NCBI RefSeq assembly: GCF_002099425.1
Contig: NW_018343964.1
Span: 16,860,501-16,924,500, forward strand
Length of the DNA stretch: 64,000 nucleotides
Source: Phascolarctos cinereus
Lineage: Eukaryota; Chordata; Mammalia; Diprotodontia; Phascolarctidae
Direction of reading: 5' to 3'
Every line of letters starts with the position of its first letter. Positions within the stretch are counted from its first letter, which is position 1. A program made the position numbers and the translations under genes. Of the stretch, positions 11,380-21,955 are shown one piece after another. The notes beneath the pieces are model-generated. The model searched no databases, was not told the origin of the DNA, and saw nothing but the letters and a program-made list of their open reading frames with translations.

Positions 11380-11500
11380 AGGTGATATAAATATTATTGT
11401 CCCCATTTTAAATATGAGTAAATTATAGGTGACTTATCTAGGGCCACCTGACTGATAAGTGTCAGAGCCAGGATTCGAATCCAACTAAGGATACTACTTC
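11380..11500 (-). mobile_element. MIR fragment
   Basis: Antisense MIR core: CCCCATTTTAAATATGAG, a GTGACTTATCTAGGG block and CAGAGCCAGGATTCGAA. Confidence 0.7.
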
Positions 11501-11739
11501 CCCAACCCTTCCTTCACCAGGAGATATGATTTCCTTACCATCTGAAAAATTGACCCTAGTGTTTTAGGATCAGATCATAACCTTTCATTGATCTGTTCGC
11601 TCTTTTTCAACCATAACTACACTTCCTGAATGATATTGAAAGGATAAATGCCAACTGGCCTCCTGTATCTTTAGTGCCTCAGTGAACTCAAACAAGTCAT
11701 CGATATAGCCCAATCCATATCTGAACTTGAATCTCCTCT

Positions 11740-11880
11740 TCAACATTCCCAACAAATGGTCATCCCAACCTCCATGTGAACATGGAGGAGTCACTGCCTC
11801 TTGAGTCATCCCATGCCATTCATATCCCATTTGTAACTAATTATTAGGAACTTCTCCCCTATGCTGAATTGAAATATGTT
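11740..11880 (+). repeat. ancient unnamed interspersed repeat
   Basis: It contains CTAATTATTAGGAACTTCTCC and TGAATTGAAAT, which match the second copy at 61045-61260 (GATTATTAGGTTATTCCTTA, TTGAGACAAAAT). I remember this as a widespread amniote repeat but cannot name it. Confidence 0.4.
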
Positions 11881-12477
11881 TTTGGAAGTTTTCTGAGTAG
11901 AAAAGAAGATCTAATAAGGACAAGGTTGAAAATGGAAAATCTGGATCATTGCACAAATGTTCCTGAAAAGGTAAATTTATCCAATGTTTATTATAAAATA
12001 AACAAATCACTTAAGATGCTAGTCTGCTTCCCTAGTTTTACTCCTTTTCCCCACAGAAGAACATACCCACACCCACCCCTCAGAGGATTAGAAACAACTG
12101 TCAGAATATCTACCTTACCTTGATTTAAGATTTTTCATTACCCATATTGGACACTGGTACTTCTTATTTGGTTCTAATCTTTTGCTTCTGGTGTCTTAGC
12201 TCATCACCCTCCATCCTTGACAACTAACTCCAACTCCTTGAGACCACTCAATACTTTTGGTCCTGACTTGTGCATTTTTCAAGCCCTCTGACTGAGGATG
12301 CTTTAGCTGGAACCATGTAAGATTTTCAGACCCAGGCTGTGCCATGTCTTACTCTCACAGACCCATTTTGGAATGGTGCCAGGAAAAACAGCACATGAAT
12401 CACCTAACCTCTCTCTGTGTATCACATGGCACACACATTGTTTATGTCTTGATTATGACTCAATATTTTAAAAATAA
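11881..12477. other. unassigned sequence, possibly LINE-derived in part
   Basis: No firm assignment. The pyrimidine-rich part at about 12120-12300 resembles the variable 3' region of L2/L3 LINEs but lacks the diagnostic end. The frames at 11869-12123 and 12344-12559 have no motif. Confidence 0.35.
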
Positions 12478-14995
12478 ATTTTTTTTTTGGTTTTTATATC
12501 ACCATAATTTCTCCCACTATCCCTCCCCTTTCCAGAGAACCTTCACATATAATAAATAGCATTTTAAAGACAAAAAAGGGGGGGATACAGTATAACTGAT
12601 CAATACATTTAAAAAAAGTCTGAAATGTGTGCAATGAACATTTAGAGACTTCTCAAAGGAATGGGATGGAGATGTCTTCTCATGTCTCTTCTTTCTAGAC
12701 ATGCGTGTTCTGCAAATTTTGCAACATTCACTTTTTTTTGGTATTCTTTCTTTTTACATTGTTGTAGCCATTATATATTGTTTTCTTGTCTCTGCTTATT
12801 AAACGCTGCATCAGTTCATGTAGATCTTTCCATGTTTCTCTGGATTCATCATATTCACCATTTATTATAGTACAGTAACATCCCATTGCATTAATGTACT
12901 ACAGTTTGTTTAGCCATTCTCCAAATGATCAGCATCCACTTTGTTTTTTCTATTCTTTGCCATCACAAAAATGCTGCTATAAACATTTAAGTGTATGTGG
13001 ATGCTGTCTTCTTATCAATGACTCCTTGGGGTATAAGCCTAGTAATGGAATCTCTGAGTCAAAAGGTGTGGGCATGATGTAATTTTATTTGAATAATTCC
13101 AAATGACTTTCCAAAATGCCTGTGCTATTCCACCAGTGACATACTGTACCTTCTATTCCACAATTCCTCCAACATTGACTATTTTCATCTTTTGTCATCT
13201 TTGCCAATTTTCAAGGTATGAGGGGTTTTTTTACATTACATTTACATTAGGATTTTTTTTTAATTTTCATTTCTCTTATTAATGATTTGTAGCAGTCTTT
13301 CATGTGGCAGTGAATACTTTACAACTCTTCATTAGAGAACTTTTTGTCCATATCCTTTAACCACTTACCTGTTGGGAAATAGATATAGATATATGAACCA
13401 AAAGCTATCAGTATATGTACATATATATGTGTGTGTGTATATATACATACATATACACACACATACATATATACATGTATATATGCACACATATGCATTA
13501 TATATCTTAGATACAAAACTCTTATCTGAGAATATATGATATAAAATTTTCCCTCCATTCAACCACTTCCCTTCTCATCGTAAGTGCATTAGTTTTGCTT
13601 ATGCAGAAGCTTTTCAGTTTCATGTGATCCAAATTGTCAATTTCCTCTTCTGTAATTTCCTTTAACCTTTGTAGAGCTATATCTGCTACCCATAGCTGTA
13701 AGGTGTATATAATGAGCTTTTATTCTAATTTTTATAGTATTGGTTAGTTGCTGTCCTTCATGCTCAAAAAGGACCAAAATGACATCACTATGTTGAGGTC
13801 AGGGTACAGTATGTCCAACTGTGGCTGAGCAGACCAATATGAGCTTGGAAGACTCCACCACAGGTCAGGCACAAATAGCCTATGTGAATATCTGGAGTGG
13901 AAATATCTGATTTTGCACATCTCACATTTCTTTCGAGCTACCGCAATTCTGTTTTGCTTGTAGGGCACAGCGCCTTCTTTGATGTGATTATGCCACGCTA
14001 GTTAGTCCTATGCCAGTGTCTCCCATGTCTCACAACTGATTCCAGAGTCCCTCTAGTGTAATCTTTAATATTATTACATTTTCACTTGGAGGATATTATA
14101 GAATATAGCATAAGATCTTAGTATAAGCTTAATTTCTTCCAGACTACTTTCTAGTTGTCCCAGTAGTTTTTATCAAAGAAGTTCTTTCCTAAGTATTTTG
14201 TTTTCCAGCTTAACATTATTTTAATTGAGTTCCATTATTTCTTATTCTCTCTTGTCTAATCCGTTCCACTGATTGCTTCTTTAAATTTTAACCAATACCA
14301 GATGGACTGCTGCTTAATAATATAGTTTTAATTCTGAAAGTGCTATTCAACCTTCATCCCTACCTCTTTTTCAATATTTCTCTTGATTTTCTAAATCTTA
14401 TATTTTTCTAATTTAATCTTATTATTTTATCAACCTCTATAAAGTATACATTTGTTAATTTGATTGATATAGCATTAAAATTGAAGTTAACCATGATATT
14501 GACACAAACCCAGTCATGAATACTAAATATCATAGGGTTTTTGTTTTTCAGTTTATTTTTTTTTAGCATAAATGAGTGTCCTACTTTGTCAAAGGCTTTT
14601 TCTGCATCAGTTTAAATAATTATGTGGCTCAGGATATTTTTGTTTTCAATATGATTAAGTAGAGTATTGTTTTCCTAAGTTGAACCACCATTGGTATAAA
14701 TCTAACTTGGTCAAGAGGAATGATTTCTTGGATAAATCTCTGTTGTCTGTTTGACAGGATTTTGTTTTAAATTTTTGAACCAAAATTCATTAACAGTATT
14801 GGTCTATAGTCTTTTTGTGCTTTATCCTTTCCTGGTTTATGTATTAAGACTATATTAATTTCATCAAAGGAGTTTGACAGGGTGCTTTCTCCATTTTTGA
14901 GAATAATTTGTATAGTTTGGTGGCTTTTTTGCTTTTCCTTTTCTATGCTACATTTCAATTTTTTCTTTTTTCTTAATTATGCCTGTAATTTCATT
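12478..14995 (-). mobile_element. L1 LINE, 5'-truncated (ORF2 and 3' UTR), interrupted
   Basis: The minus strand carries an L1 3' UTR (antisense blocks CAGTTCATGTAGATCTTTCC, TCCCATTGCATTAATGTACT, GTTTAGCCATTCTCCAAATG) and then ORF2. The frame at 14958-14767 reads TLSNSFDEINIVLIHKPGKD and YRPILLMNFGSKI, the classic L1 reverse-transcriptase phrase (usual form LP.SF.EA.I.LI.KP.KD...YRPISL.N...KI). The copy stops near 14995, so most of the reverse transcriptase and the endonuclease are missing. It is interrupted at 13745-14052, and a TATA/CATA microsatellite has grown at about 13385-13505. Confidence 0.85.
13745..14052 (-). mobile_element. LINE 3' fragment with a C2H2-like finger, inserted in L1
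   Basis: It breaks the L1 at 12478-14995. The minus strand translates near 13881-13816 as LCLTCGGVFQAHIGLLSHSW, a C-x2-C...H-x5-H finger of the kind found at the C-terminus of some non-LTR retrotransposon proteins. It then ends with an ATGACATCA/TTTTGGTCC and GAAGGACAGCAAC tail. The tail matches the short elements at 4663, 44086, 54965 and 63564, so this is probably a piece of their parent LINE. The clade is uncertain. Confidence 0.6.
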
Positions 14996-14999
14996 AGCA

Positions 15000-15195
15000 T
15001 AGGGAGCCCCTAAAGAGAACTCCCTTCTTGCAGTGCAGATTTGTACCTGCTTCGCAACTTATGGTCTTAGAAATCTGCCTGGGTGAATGACTTGCCCAGG
15101 ATCAACAGCCAGTGTGTGGCAGAGGCAATACTTGAAGCCAGTTATTCCAGACTCCAAGGCCACCTCTTTAACCACTACAGTGGGTCATCTCTCCC
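15000..15195 (-). mobile_element. MIR-related SINE (TTATGGTCTTAG variant)
   Basis: Antisense SINE with CAACTTATGGTCTTAGA, GACTTGCCCAGGATCAACAG and a CCTCTTTAACCACTACAGTG end. The same variant is seen at 27135-27335 (minus), and on the plus strand at 22545-22790 and 46675-46815. Confidence 0.65.
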
Positions 15196-15199
15196 ATTG

Positions 15200-15300
15200 C
15201 AGTTATGTGCGTTTTTCCTCTACTAGATTTTGAACTCTTCTGAGTGCAAGAACCATATCTTGGTCAGCTTTTGGTCAGCCCTTACAAAGCTTACAAAGGT
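15200..15300 (+). mobile_element. L2/L3 3' fragment (weak)
   Basis: CTAGATTTTGAACTCTTCTG and GTGCAAGAACCATATCTTGG resemble the L2/L3 3' end (usual form GAATGTAAGCTCCTTGAGGGCAG). It is short and diverged. Confidence 0.4.
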
Positions 15301-15384
15301 GATCATTTCTATCAGCTTGCTTCATCTTTGCATAGGAAATCATAGTTAGGAAATACTGAATTTCCTTTCTTCCCAAATTTAAAT

Positions 15385-15560
15385 GAACTGTTCATAGTTG
15401 GAAGAGAACTTAGGGATTATCTGATCCAATGTCCCCATTTTACAGATGAGGAAACCACGAACAGAACTTATGACTTGTCTGAGACGACATAGCTGGTTTA
15501 CTTCAGGGCCAAGATTCAAACCTAGGTCTATTGGTTCTAAAGTGTCTTTCTATTTTACTG
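15385..15560 (-). mobile_element. MIR
   Basis: Antisense MIR with the series TTGGAAGAGAACTTAGGGAT, CCCCATTTTACAGATGAGG, ACATAGCTGG, and a degenerate tRNA-like end. Confidence 0.75.
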
Positions 15561-15611
15561 CCCATTTTCAACAAATATGTGCCAGGTACCAACTAAGTAT
15601 CTGGGATCGCA

Positions 15612-15800
15612 GATCATAAGATAACAGATTTAAAGTTGGATAGGACTTTAAAAGCCATCCAGTAAAGTCCTTCTTTTTATAGATGAGAAACCAGACCAAG
15701 GGAAGATAATTAACTCATCCAGAAATCGCACAGGTAGAAAGGAACAAAGGTAGATTTGAATCCAAATTCTCTGACTACAAAACCAGTGTTCTTCCCACCC
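15612..15800 (-). mobile_element. MIR
   Basis: A second antisense MIR of the same layout in direct order with the previous one. AAGTTGGATAGGACTTTAAA, TTTTTATAGATGAGAAACC and a GATTTGAATCC block are visible. Confidence 0.7.
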
Positions 15801-15925
15801 ATTTCACATTCCACCAAGCCCTGTGAAAGACACAGAGTATCCCTTGAAGAGGGCCAACACCAAAATGAAAACCAGTCCCTACCCTCAAAGAACTTACACT
15901 AGGGCACAGGGAGAAAAAATGGAGG
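15801..15925 (-). mobile_element. L2/L3 fragment (weak)
   Basis: CAGTCCCTACCCTCAAAGAA and CTTACACTAGGGCACAGGGAG resemble the antisense L2/L3 block CCCTGCCCTCAAGGAGCTTACA. Nothing else is diagnostic. Confidence 0.45.

Positions 15926-15928
<3 letters not shown>

Positions 15929-15963
<35 letters not shown>
15929..15963. repeat. (GT)n microsatellite
   Basis: About 17 uninterrupted GT units followed by TATATAATG. Confidence 0.95.
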
Positions 15964-15967
<4 letters not shown>

Positions 15968-17470
15968 ATGTATCATGTAAGTAAATAAGTAAATAAAGGA
16001 TAATATGAAGAAGAAGAAAGCCCTAACAACCAGAAGTCTCAAGAGAGCCTTCCCAGCATATATTTGAGCTGATCCCACTCAGGCAGGATGCGTTTTCTAA
16101 AGTTTGCTCCCAAGTGGTACCCTAGATCTTTCCAATTGGTGTTGGGGCAAGAGTCAACTGATAATTCTGCCTGGGTGGCTCCATTGGCCTGATTGTGATC
16201 CCTCAGAATTAGGAAGAAGGGACCAGCTGACCCAGGTGGTGTTAAGTTGTTTGGTATAGCAAACTGCAGAAAGCTGTCAGCAGCCTAGAGGTCAAGCCCT
16301 GCAGTCTGGGCAGTGGGAGTGGGTTGGGGGCTGTCTGCAGCTGTTGGAGGATCAAGTTTCCAAATCACCTGCTCTGACTGAGCTTCCAGGAACTCGCCTG
16401 TCAGACAAAGTCCGGTAATTACCCTGAGCTCATCTACACCTTCCCTGTCTATGGCCTAATTGAGGTTTAACAGCCTTGGGGGAGGGGAAGGCAGAGCAGG
16501 TTTCCTGCCTTTTTGGATTCTGATGCTTTCATCTGAGCATCAAGCCAATTAGTTTAGCATCTGGGTTAACTGACAGAAGCAAAAGTCTGACCAAGTGGAA
16601 TTCACAGACCAGGAAGACCTGGAAGGTCCCTCTTTGGGAGAAGGGGGGCTAGGAGGTTAGAAGAAGGAGTATATGGTATGTGTTGGAAGCCAGCCTTTCC
16701 TTTTTTTTTTTATTCAAGTTGCACACAAGGTACAACTATTCCTTCTTCATGCAGCCAGAATGCTTCTAACGTATGGTGGGATGGAGAAACACTAAAGAAA
16801 ATTGGATGAGAGGGTGATTTGGTCCCCTTAGATCTTGTGCTCCAAGCCCTGTTTATGATACATTTGGAGAAGTACTTTGAGGGGACTGGTTGTCTCACAG
16901 AGTGGGGCTCCCAACTTGTTTATTTTTATCCCTCTAAGTTGAAAGCTAGTGAACTCTCCAGGAATAAGTTGTAACCCAATGGCTACCTCTCCAAACCTTC
17001 TAAAATAAATTAACTGATTACTGTCCTAGGAAATATAACCTCTTAACTCAAAGACATTGAGACAGATTACTGGAATCTAATTTTCTAAGAGGAGAGGACT
17101 TTTTAAGAATAACAAAATTTGCCTCAAGAAGGTCCTCAGTTTCTATATCTGTAAAAAGGGAGGGGGTAGTGTCAAGTTGACAAGGTCTGCTGAAATGCTC
17201 CACAGTCTGTAAACTTCAGAAACCCAGTGATAAATGGGAATGTTGACTCAGCAGACGATAATCACACATCAGGGGTTTGCCCTGGTATCCTTGGCAAACA
17301 GTTGCTTGGATTTTTTGTTTGGGTTGGCATATGGCACTCCACTCCAAGGGGGGCTTTATAGGCAGCAATTCCATAGGATGAAAGGTCAATGCTAGGTAAA
17401 TGGATACTCTATAGTTATGTCTCTGGTGCAGTTTTAGTTGTGCAATGGACTTTGTAAATAGATAAGCCAT
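15968..17470. other. repeat-poor island, candidate conserved noncoding DNA
   Basis: No repeat is recognised over 1.5 kb. The part at about 16050-16600 has moderate GC and homeodomain-like TAATT/CCAATTAG words (for example CGGTAATTACC at about 16411, CCAATTAGTTTAG at about 16545). No exon: frames at 16710-16898 and 17216-17470 (minus) lack motifs. A regulatory role is inference. Confidence 0.4.
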
Positions 17471-17479
17471 GCTTTTAAA

Positions 17480-17819
17480 AAGCCAACAAAAAGAAATACT
17501 TCTTTAACAAGAGGTTGTAAGCAATAGGTAACTTATTTATTTTCTTTGAATTATCAAATCAAAGAGGAAAAAAAATAAACCTTTAGCTTTAGCAACATTG
17601 ATTTGGTACAGTGGTGGGAGGCTGGGAGAAATCATTGAATGACTATATTGGTCTCTAAAACTGAGTGTGAAAAGGAAGTCAAGACTGGAGAAGGGAAATG
17701 TGACATAGTCTTTGAACAATTGTGTATTTTGCTGGTTGACAAATTTAAACTCTGAAACCAGGGCTGCCTGCCATGTGACTGCCTCATAGATCATCCTACA
17801 AAGGAACAAGCTGTACACA
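17480..17819. repeat. direct duplication, copy A
   Basis: This stretch is repeated in the same orientation at 18432-18774, about 953 bp downstream. Shared landmarks are AGCCAACAAAAAGAAA, TATTGGTCTCTAA, GACTGGAGAAGGGAAATGTG (one base shorter in the other copy), CTTTGAACAATTGTG and CACAAAGGAACAAGCTGT-like ends. Copies differ by scattered substitutions and small indels, roughly 15 percent by eye. No transposon family is recognised. Confidence 0.85.
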
Positions 17820-17911
17820 TTTGCAGATTTCTCTGGAAATACTTAGACAAGTTTAGAGTATAGAATTTGGAATGAGGACCCAAATTCAGATCCTGCCCCT
17901 GCTATTTGTCA

Positions 17912-18420
17912 CTGTTAATAATAACTGCCATTTAGTGGTGTGCTGATAAAAAATTTATAGCTACCTCTCCAGGGGGAAAAATGTCCAACACTCTTTAAAG
18001 TTTAATCTGCAGTATTAACATCTTCTCCACATTTTCTTAAGTCTAGACAATCAACAAAACAATAAATCAAGCTGTATTTGAAGCTTTTTGCTGATTTCTG
18101 AGTTATAAATGCCCACAACGAAAATTTAACAAGTGGCACTAGCAAACCTGTCCAAAGTGGCTGCAACACACTCCTGCAGTGACTTTTATTTAGTTCTTTA
18201 AGTTTGCCTCATGTTTTATATAAATTGTCTTACTTGATCCTGACAACAACCCTATGATATAGGTACTACAGACATTACCATGTCCATTTTACAGATTAAG
18301 AAGGTAAGGCTCAGAGAAAATAAAAAGCAACCACTGGCAAATGTCAGAGGAAGGATATTAGAGCCAAGTTTTTTCTTACTCCAAATTCAGCATGCTTTCC
18401 ACAATATGCCTCTGTGCAAA
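17912..18420 (-). mobile_element. MIR3-type SINE, split by a hAT element
   Basis: Antisense MIR3: AATAATAACTGCCATTTA lies left of the insertion at 17933-18182. TTTAGTTCTTTAAGTTTGCC, TTGATCCTGACAACAACCC and CCATTTTACAGATTAAGAAG follow on the right. The two halves join sensibly, so the MIR3 is older than the insertion. A short plus-strand MIR piece may precede it at 17865-17911. Confidence 0.75.
17933..18182. mobile_element. non-autonomous hAT-type DNA transposon
   Basis: About 250 bp with short inverted ends, GTGGTGTGCTG on the left against CAACACACTCCTG on the right. The centre (AAGTCTAGACAATCAACAAA, CAATAAATCAAGC, TTTCTGAGTTATAAATGCCC) matches the second copy at 61288-61530. It sits in an MIR3 and the flanks repeat an ATTTA-ending word, consistent with an 8-bp duplication that has since mutated. 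It has no coding capacity. Confidence 0.65.
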
Positions 18421-18431
18421 TCACTTCAAGA

Positions 18432-18774
18432 AGCCAACAAAAAGAAACACTTGAAAATGAAGGGGGGTGGGGGGGGGAGACATGGAGAGCAAAAGGTAAC
18501 CTCAGTATTATCTTTAAATTATCAAACCAAAGGGAAAAAGTATCAACGTTTAGCAATATAGTTTTGGTGCAATGGCGGGAGGACAGGAAATAATGATTTA
18601 ATTATTGGATTGGTCTCTAAGATTGAGTGTAAAAAGGAAGTCCAGACTGGGAAGGGAAATGTGACAAAGTCTTTGAACAATTGTGCATTTTTGCTGGTCG
18701 ATAAATTTAAAGCTAGGACTGGCTGCCATGTGACTGTCTCATAGATCATCCCACAAAGGAACAAGCTGTGCACT
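18432..18774. repeat. direct duplication, copy B
   Basis: Second copy of 17480-17819 in the same orientation. A poly-G-rich insertion (GGGGGGTGGGGGGGGG at about 18461-18478) and small deletions distinguish it. The flanks of the two copies do not match, so the duplicated unit is only about 340 bp. Confidence 0.85.
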
Positions 18775-18779
18775 TTTAA

Positions 18780-19090
18780 GCCTCAGTTTCTTCATCTGTT
18801 AAAAAAAAAAAAAGAGGAGAGCTGATTATTATGGACAGAGGACAGGGTTGTGAATCAGGCAACCCAAGTTCTACCTTTATCTCTCTGTGACAAAAAAAAA
18901 AAAGCTTTCTGTGACCTTGGGCAAGTCCCTCCACCATATGGGTTCCCATTTGAGGTAGAACTAGCCAACTCTAAACTACAGCACCTGACTCCTGGTGGTA
19001 TTTGAGGGTAAAATGAGAGAATATTTGTAAAGCATATACATACAGTGCATCATACAGAGTAGGTAATCAATAAATGATTATTATTTTAAG
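18780..19090 (+). mobile_element. MIR-type SINE pieces
   Basis: Plus-strand MIR blocks: CCTCAGTTTCTTCATCTGTT at the left, then a second unit with CTGTGACCTTGGGCAAGTC and GGTAAAATGAGAGAATATT, ending in TAGGTAATCAATAAATG. Two A-runs (18802-18814, 18893-18903) interrupt it. Confidence 0.65.
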
Positions 19091-19367
19091 CACTCTACTG
19101 ATACCCACAAAATGTAAGAAGACCTAGAGAAAGGTCAGTATATCTAATAAATTATCTATGAAGGATCCATGGGAGCAGTTGAATAAGAATCTCACAGGAT
19201 GAGAAATGGGTAGCAATCAACACTGATGGAGGGAATAGCCAGGTCAATGTGATGGCAGACCCACTGAGGTAAGGATCAAACATGCAAGGAAATGCTAAAA
19301 CTTCATGGTATAAGAGAGAGGGAGAACGAAGAGGGCTGGAATAGTCAGACAAGTTTTCGTGGAGAAT

Positions 19368-19570
19368 CATAGGTTTTTAAAGTTATGAATAGGTGACCTT
19401 AGATCATCTTGTTCAACCTTCTCATTTTACAGATGAGGAAACCAAATCCCAGAGAGAAGGATATTTGCCTAAAGTTACACAGGTAGAAAGGAGCAGACAT
19501 GACTTCAGCCCGCATCCTCTGACTCCAAATTCAGGAGTCTTTCTGCTACTCCATGTTGCCTCTAGCTGGA
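19368..19570 (-). mobile_element. MIR
   Basis: Antisense MIR: AGATCATCTTGTTCAACC, CTCATTTTACAGATGAGG, AAGTTACACAGGTAG, CCTCTGACTCCAAATTCAGG and CTACTCCATGTTGCC. Confidence 0.8.
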
Positions 19571-20339
19571 GGAGAAACTTGATAAGGGCCTTGGGGAATC
19601 TATAGGATTTGGCTGAGTGGAGGGCTCCCTAACTCTACACCCTCAAGGTCACACTACTTATAGTGGGAGGGACAAGAAGGCCTTATGAACCATTAGGCAG
19701 GTCTTCAGGTCCTTGGGGAGGACAAGAAAGAAGAAAGTCAGAAATGCTAGATCCCAGGGTGCAGACAGCAGTGACATCCAAAAAACAAATCAATTCCAAT
19801 CAGGATAAAAAAAAAGTTAAGAGGAATAGATGATATCAGAAGGTAAGGAAGAAAAAGAGCCAAACACACAAATCAAGAAAGGGTCCAAATTACACAAAAT
19901 TCAGTTGATCATGACAAGTTGTGACTCAATGAACTTCAATTTCTTTTGATAGTTGGGATGCCATCCAAACTTCTACTCCCCCTTGCATCTTGAAGGAAAC
20001 ATCCTACCAGGATCTGAAGACCACACATGCACATTCTAGCATTGGCTGCCACCATGCCTTTTCTGCTCCTGAAGCCTCTCCTCACCATTAATGCGCATTT
20101 TCTGGGAGTCCTTATACTGCTTTGGGAACAGAGCTCTTAACCTCCATATTCCCTCTCTCTTCCCTCTGACTCAAGCAATGTAAGTTGCCTAGATCCTACT
20201 CCAGTTGGAGCCTCCAACTTCCCTTCCTTCCTTCTGTCCCACTCAGTACTCAGAATGCCTTGAGGTTCAGAAGAATTCAAGGTTAGACTCAGGCCTTTCA
20301 TTCAGGACTCAGGCTTGGGGCTCAAATACTCAGGATCCA
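19571..20339. other. unassigned sequence
   Basis: No recognised repeat or exon. Purine-rich AAGAAGAAAGTCAG and pyrimidine-rich CTTCCCTTCCTTCCTTC stretches alternate. Part could be very old LINE-derived sequence. Confidence 0.35.
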
Positions 20340-21010
20340 AAGGGGCTCAGAATTATAAAATCTGCAGAATGGCAGAATTGAGAAAAAATGGGAAAATCAT
20401 CTAACCCAGCATTCTCACTTTATTTTTTTCTTTATATTTGAACTTGTCTTGAACTTAAATGCAAAATAAGAAAAGAAAAGAAAATTGTCATGTATACAAC
20501 AGAATATAAGAGGATTCAATAGGAAGCAATAAATTCCATTTCAAGAAAACCTATATAATACTACATATTATTTTCAAAGCTAGCCATCTTTGCTTCCTTG
20601 TATGTTTTCTTTTGTCTTTTGCTGTACACTTTTTTACTTTATTTTTTCCACTTCCTCCCTCCCCCCCAGAAGTTACAATTAAGTGTGGAGATATATGTAT
20701 ATATGTATGTTTATATACATATGTGCGTATACACATGTATACACATATGTATAACCATATACATACACACATAGATATACATAGATATCTATAAACATGC
20801 ACAGATACACTCAGGTGCTTATACCTAAGCCTACATTGTTCTTATTTCTACTTGTGATCTGTTTCTCTAGCACCCTCACTTTACCAGGACAGAAACTATG
20901 GTCCTGAGAGATCAAGTGATATACCTGGGTTATAAATCTAGTTATTGACAGAGCCGTGTTTTGATATTAGGTTTTCTGACTCCAAATACAATATTCTTTC
21001 CACCAGGAGT
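20340..21010 (-). mobile_element. MIR, split by an L1 insertion
   Basis: The left part (20340-20422) ends CATCTAACCCAGCATTCTCACTTTA. The right part (20869-21010) starts AGCACCCTCACTTTACC and continues GACAGAGCCGTGTT and TTCTGACTCCAAATACAA. The repeated AGCAyyCTCACTTTA word is the target-site duplication of the intervening L1. Confidence 0.75.
20423..20868 (-). mobile_element. L1 3' end inserted in MIR, with internal microsatellite
   Basis: A 445-bp insertion with poly-T at its left edge, so the L1 tail faces left. It is flanked by a 15-bp duplication (20408-20422 and 20869-20883, two mismatches). The body (TTTGAACTTGTCTTGAACTT, GCAATAAATTCCATTTCAAG, AGAAGTTACAATTAAG) resembles marsupial L1 3' UTR. 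A TATATG/CATACA tract (about 20690-20800) has expanded inside. Confidence 0.8.
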
Positions 21011-21044
21011 TCCAGGTTCAAGTTTCATGATCTTAGAGGGGTTG

Positions 21045-21415
21045 AAGAGTTCTTAGTGCCAGTGCTTTGCTTCTGTCAATTATCTACAATTTATCTTGTA
21101 TATATCTTATTTCTAAATAGTTGTTCACGTTTTATTTCCGTCATTATACTGTGAGCTCCTACAGAATTTTGGTTGTTGTTCAGTCATTCTTAGTCTTGTC
21201 CAACTCTTCTTAACCCCATTTTGGGGTTTTCTTGGTAGAGATACTGAAGTGGTTTGCCATTTCCTTCTCCAGCTCATTTTACAGATGACAAAACTGAGGC
21301 AAACAGAGTTAAGTGACTAGCCCAGGGTCATATAGGTAGTAAGTAGGGACCGCTTTTTGCCTTTCTTTGTACTCCCAGAACTTGGCACATAGTAATAGTG
21401 TTTAATACTGAACAT
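21045..21415 (+). mobile_element. L2/L3 3' end, split by MAR1
   Basis: ATCTTGTATATATCTTATTTC and TACTGTGAGCTCCTACAG lie before the MAR1, and GCCTTTCTTTGTACTCCCAG with AACTTGGCACATAGTA after it. The pieces join as one L2/L3 3' end. Confidence 0.7.
21165..21350 (-). mobile_element. MAR1 SINE, 5'-truncated
   Basis: The MAR1 tail and CORE in antisense (GTTTTCTTGGTAGAGATACT, GGTTTGCCATTTCCTTCTCC, CTGAGGCAAACAGAGTTAAG). The tRNA-like head is missing. It is inserted in an L2/L3. Confidence 0.85.
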
Positions 21416-21424
21416 AGTAATAGC

Positions 21425-21678
21425 TAATAATTTTAATGGCTCACATTTATGTAGTGCCTAATACGCGCTAGGATTATGCTAAGCATTTGTAAATATTGTC
21501 TCCATTTATACTTACAATAACTCTGGGAAGTAAGTGTTATCATTACCCCCATTAAACATGAGGAAGCTGAGGCAAACAGAGGTTCAATGACTTGCCCAGT
21601 GTCTGAGTCCACATACAAACTCAGGTGTTCCTGATTCCAGGCCCAGTAATTTATCTACTGTGCCACCTAGCTGCCCCT
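21425..21678 (-). mobile_element. MIR3-type SINE, nearly complete
   Basis: Antisense MIR3/MIR_Mars-like copy: CACATTTATGTAGTGCCTAA, CAATAACTCTGGGAAGTAAG, GAGGAAGCTGAGGCAAACAG, and the SINE head GTGCCACCTAGCTGCCCC at 21661-21678. Confidence 0.8.
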
Positions 21679-21912
21679 CATAGTGCTGCTGTAGTCACTT
21701 AATGCTTTTTGACAGGCTGACTGAATAATATTAGCACTATCCCTGCTATGTTATGAGTTAAGTAGACTTATGTGATAGCCTGGGAACCGAGCCATCATTT
21801 GTTAATTGTTTCTCTAGGAAGATGTGGTAATTACAAAAATATATATAAATTCCACACCCTAGTTCAAGGCCCCCTAGAACCCCCTTTCATGGAGGAACTA
21901 AATAGAAGCATC

Positions 21913-21913
<1 letters not shown>

Positions 21914-21955
<42 letters not shown>

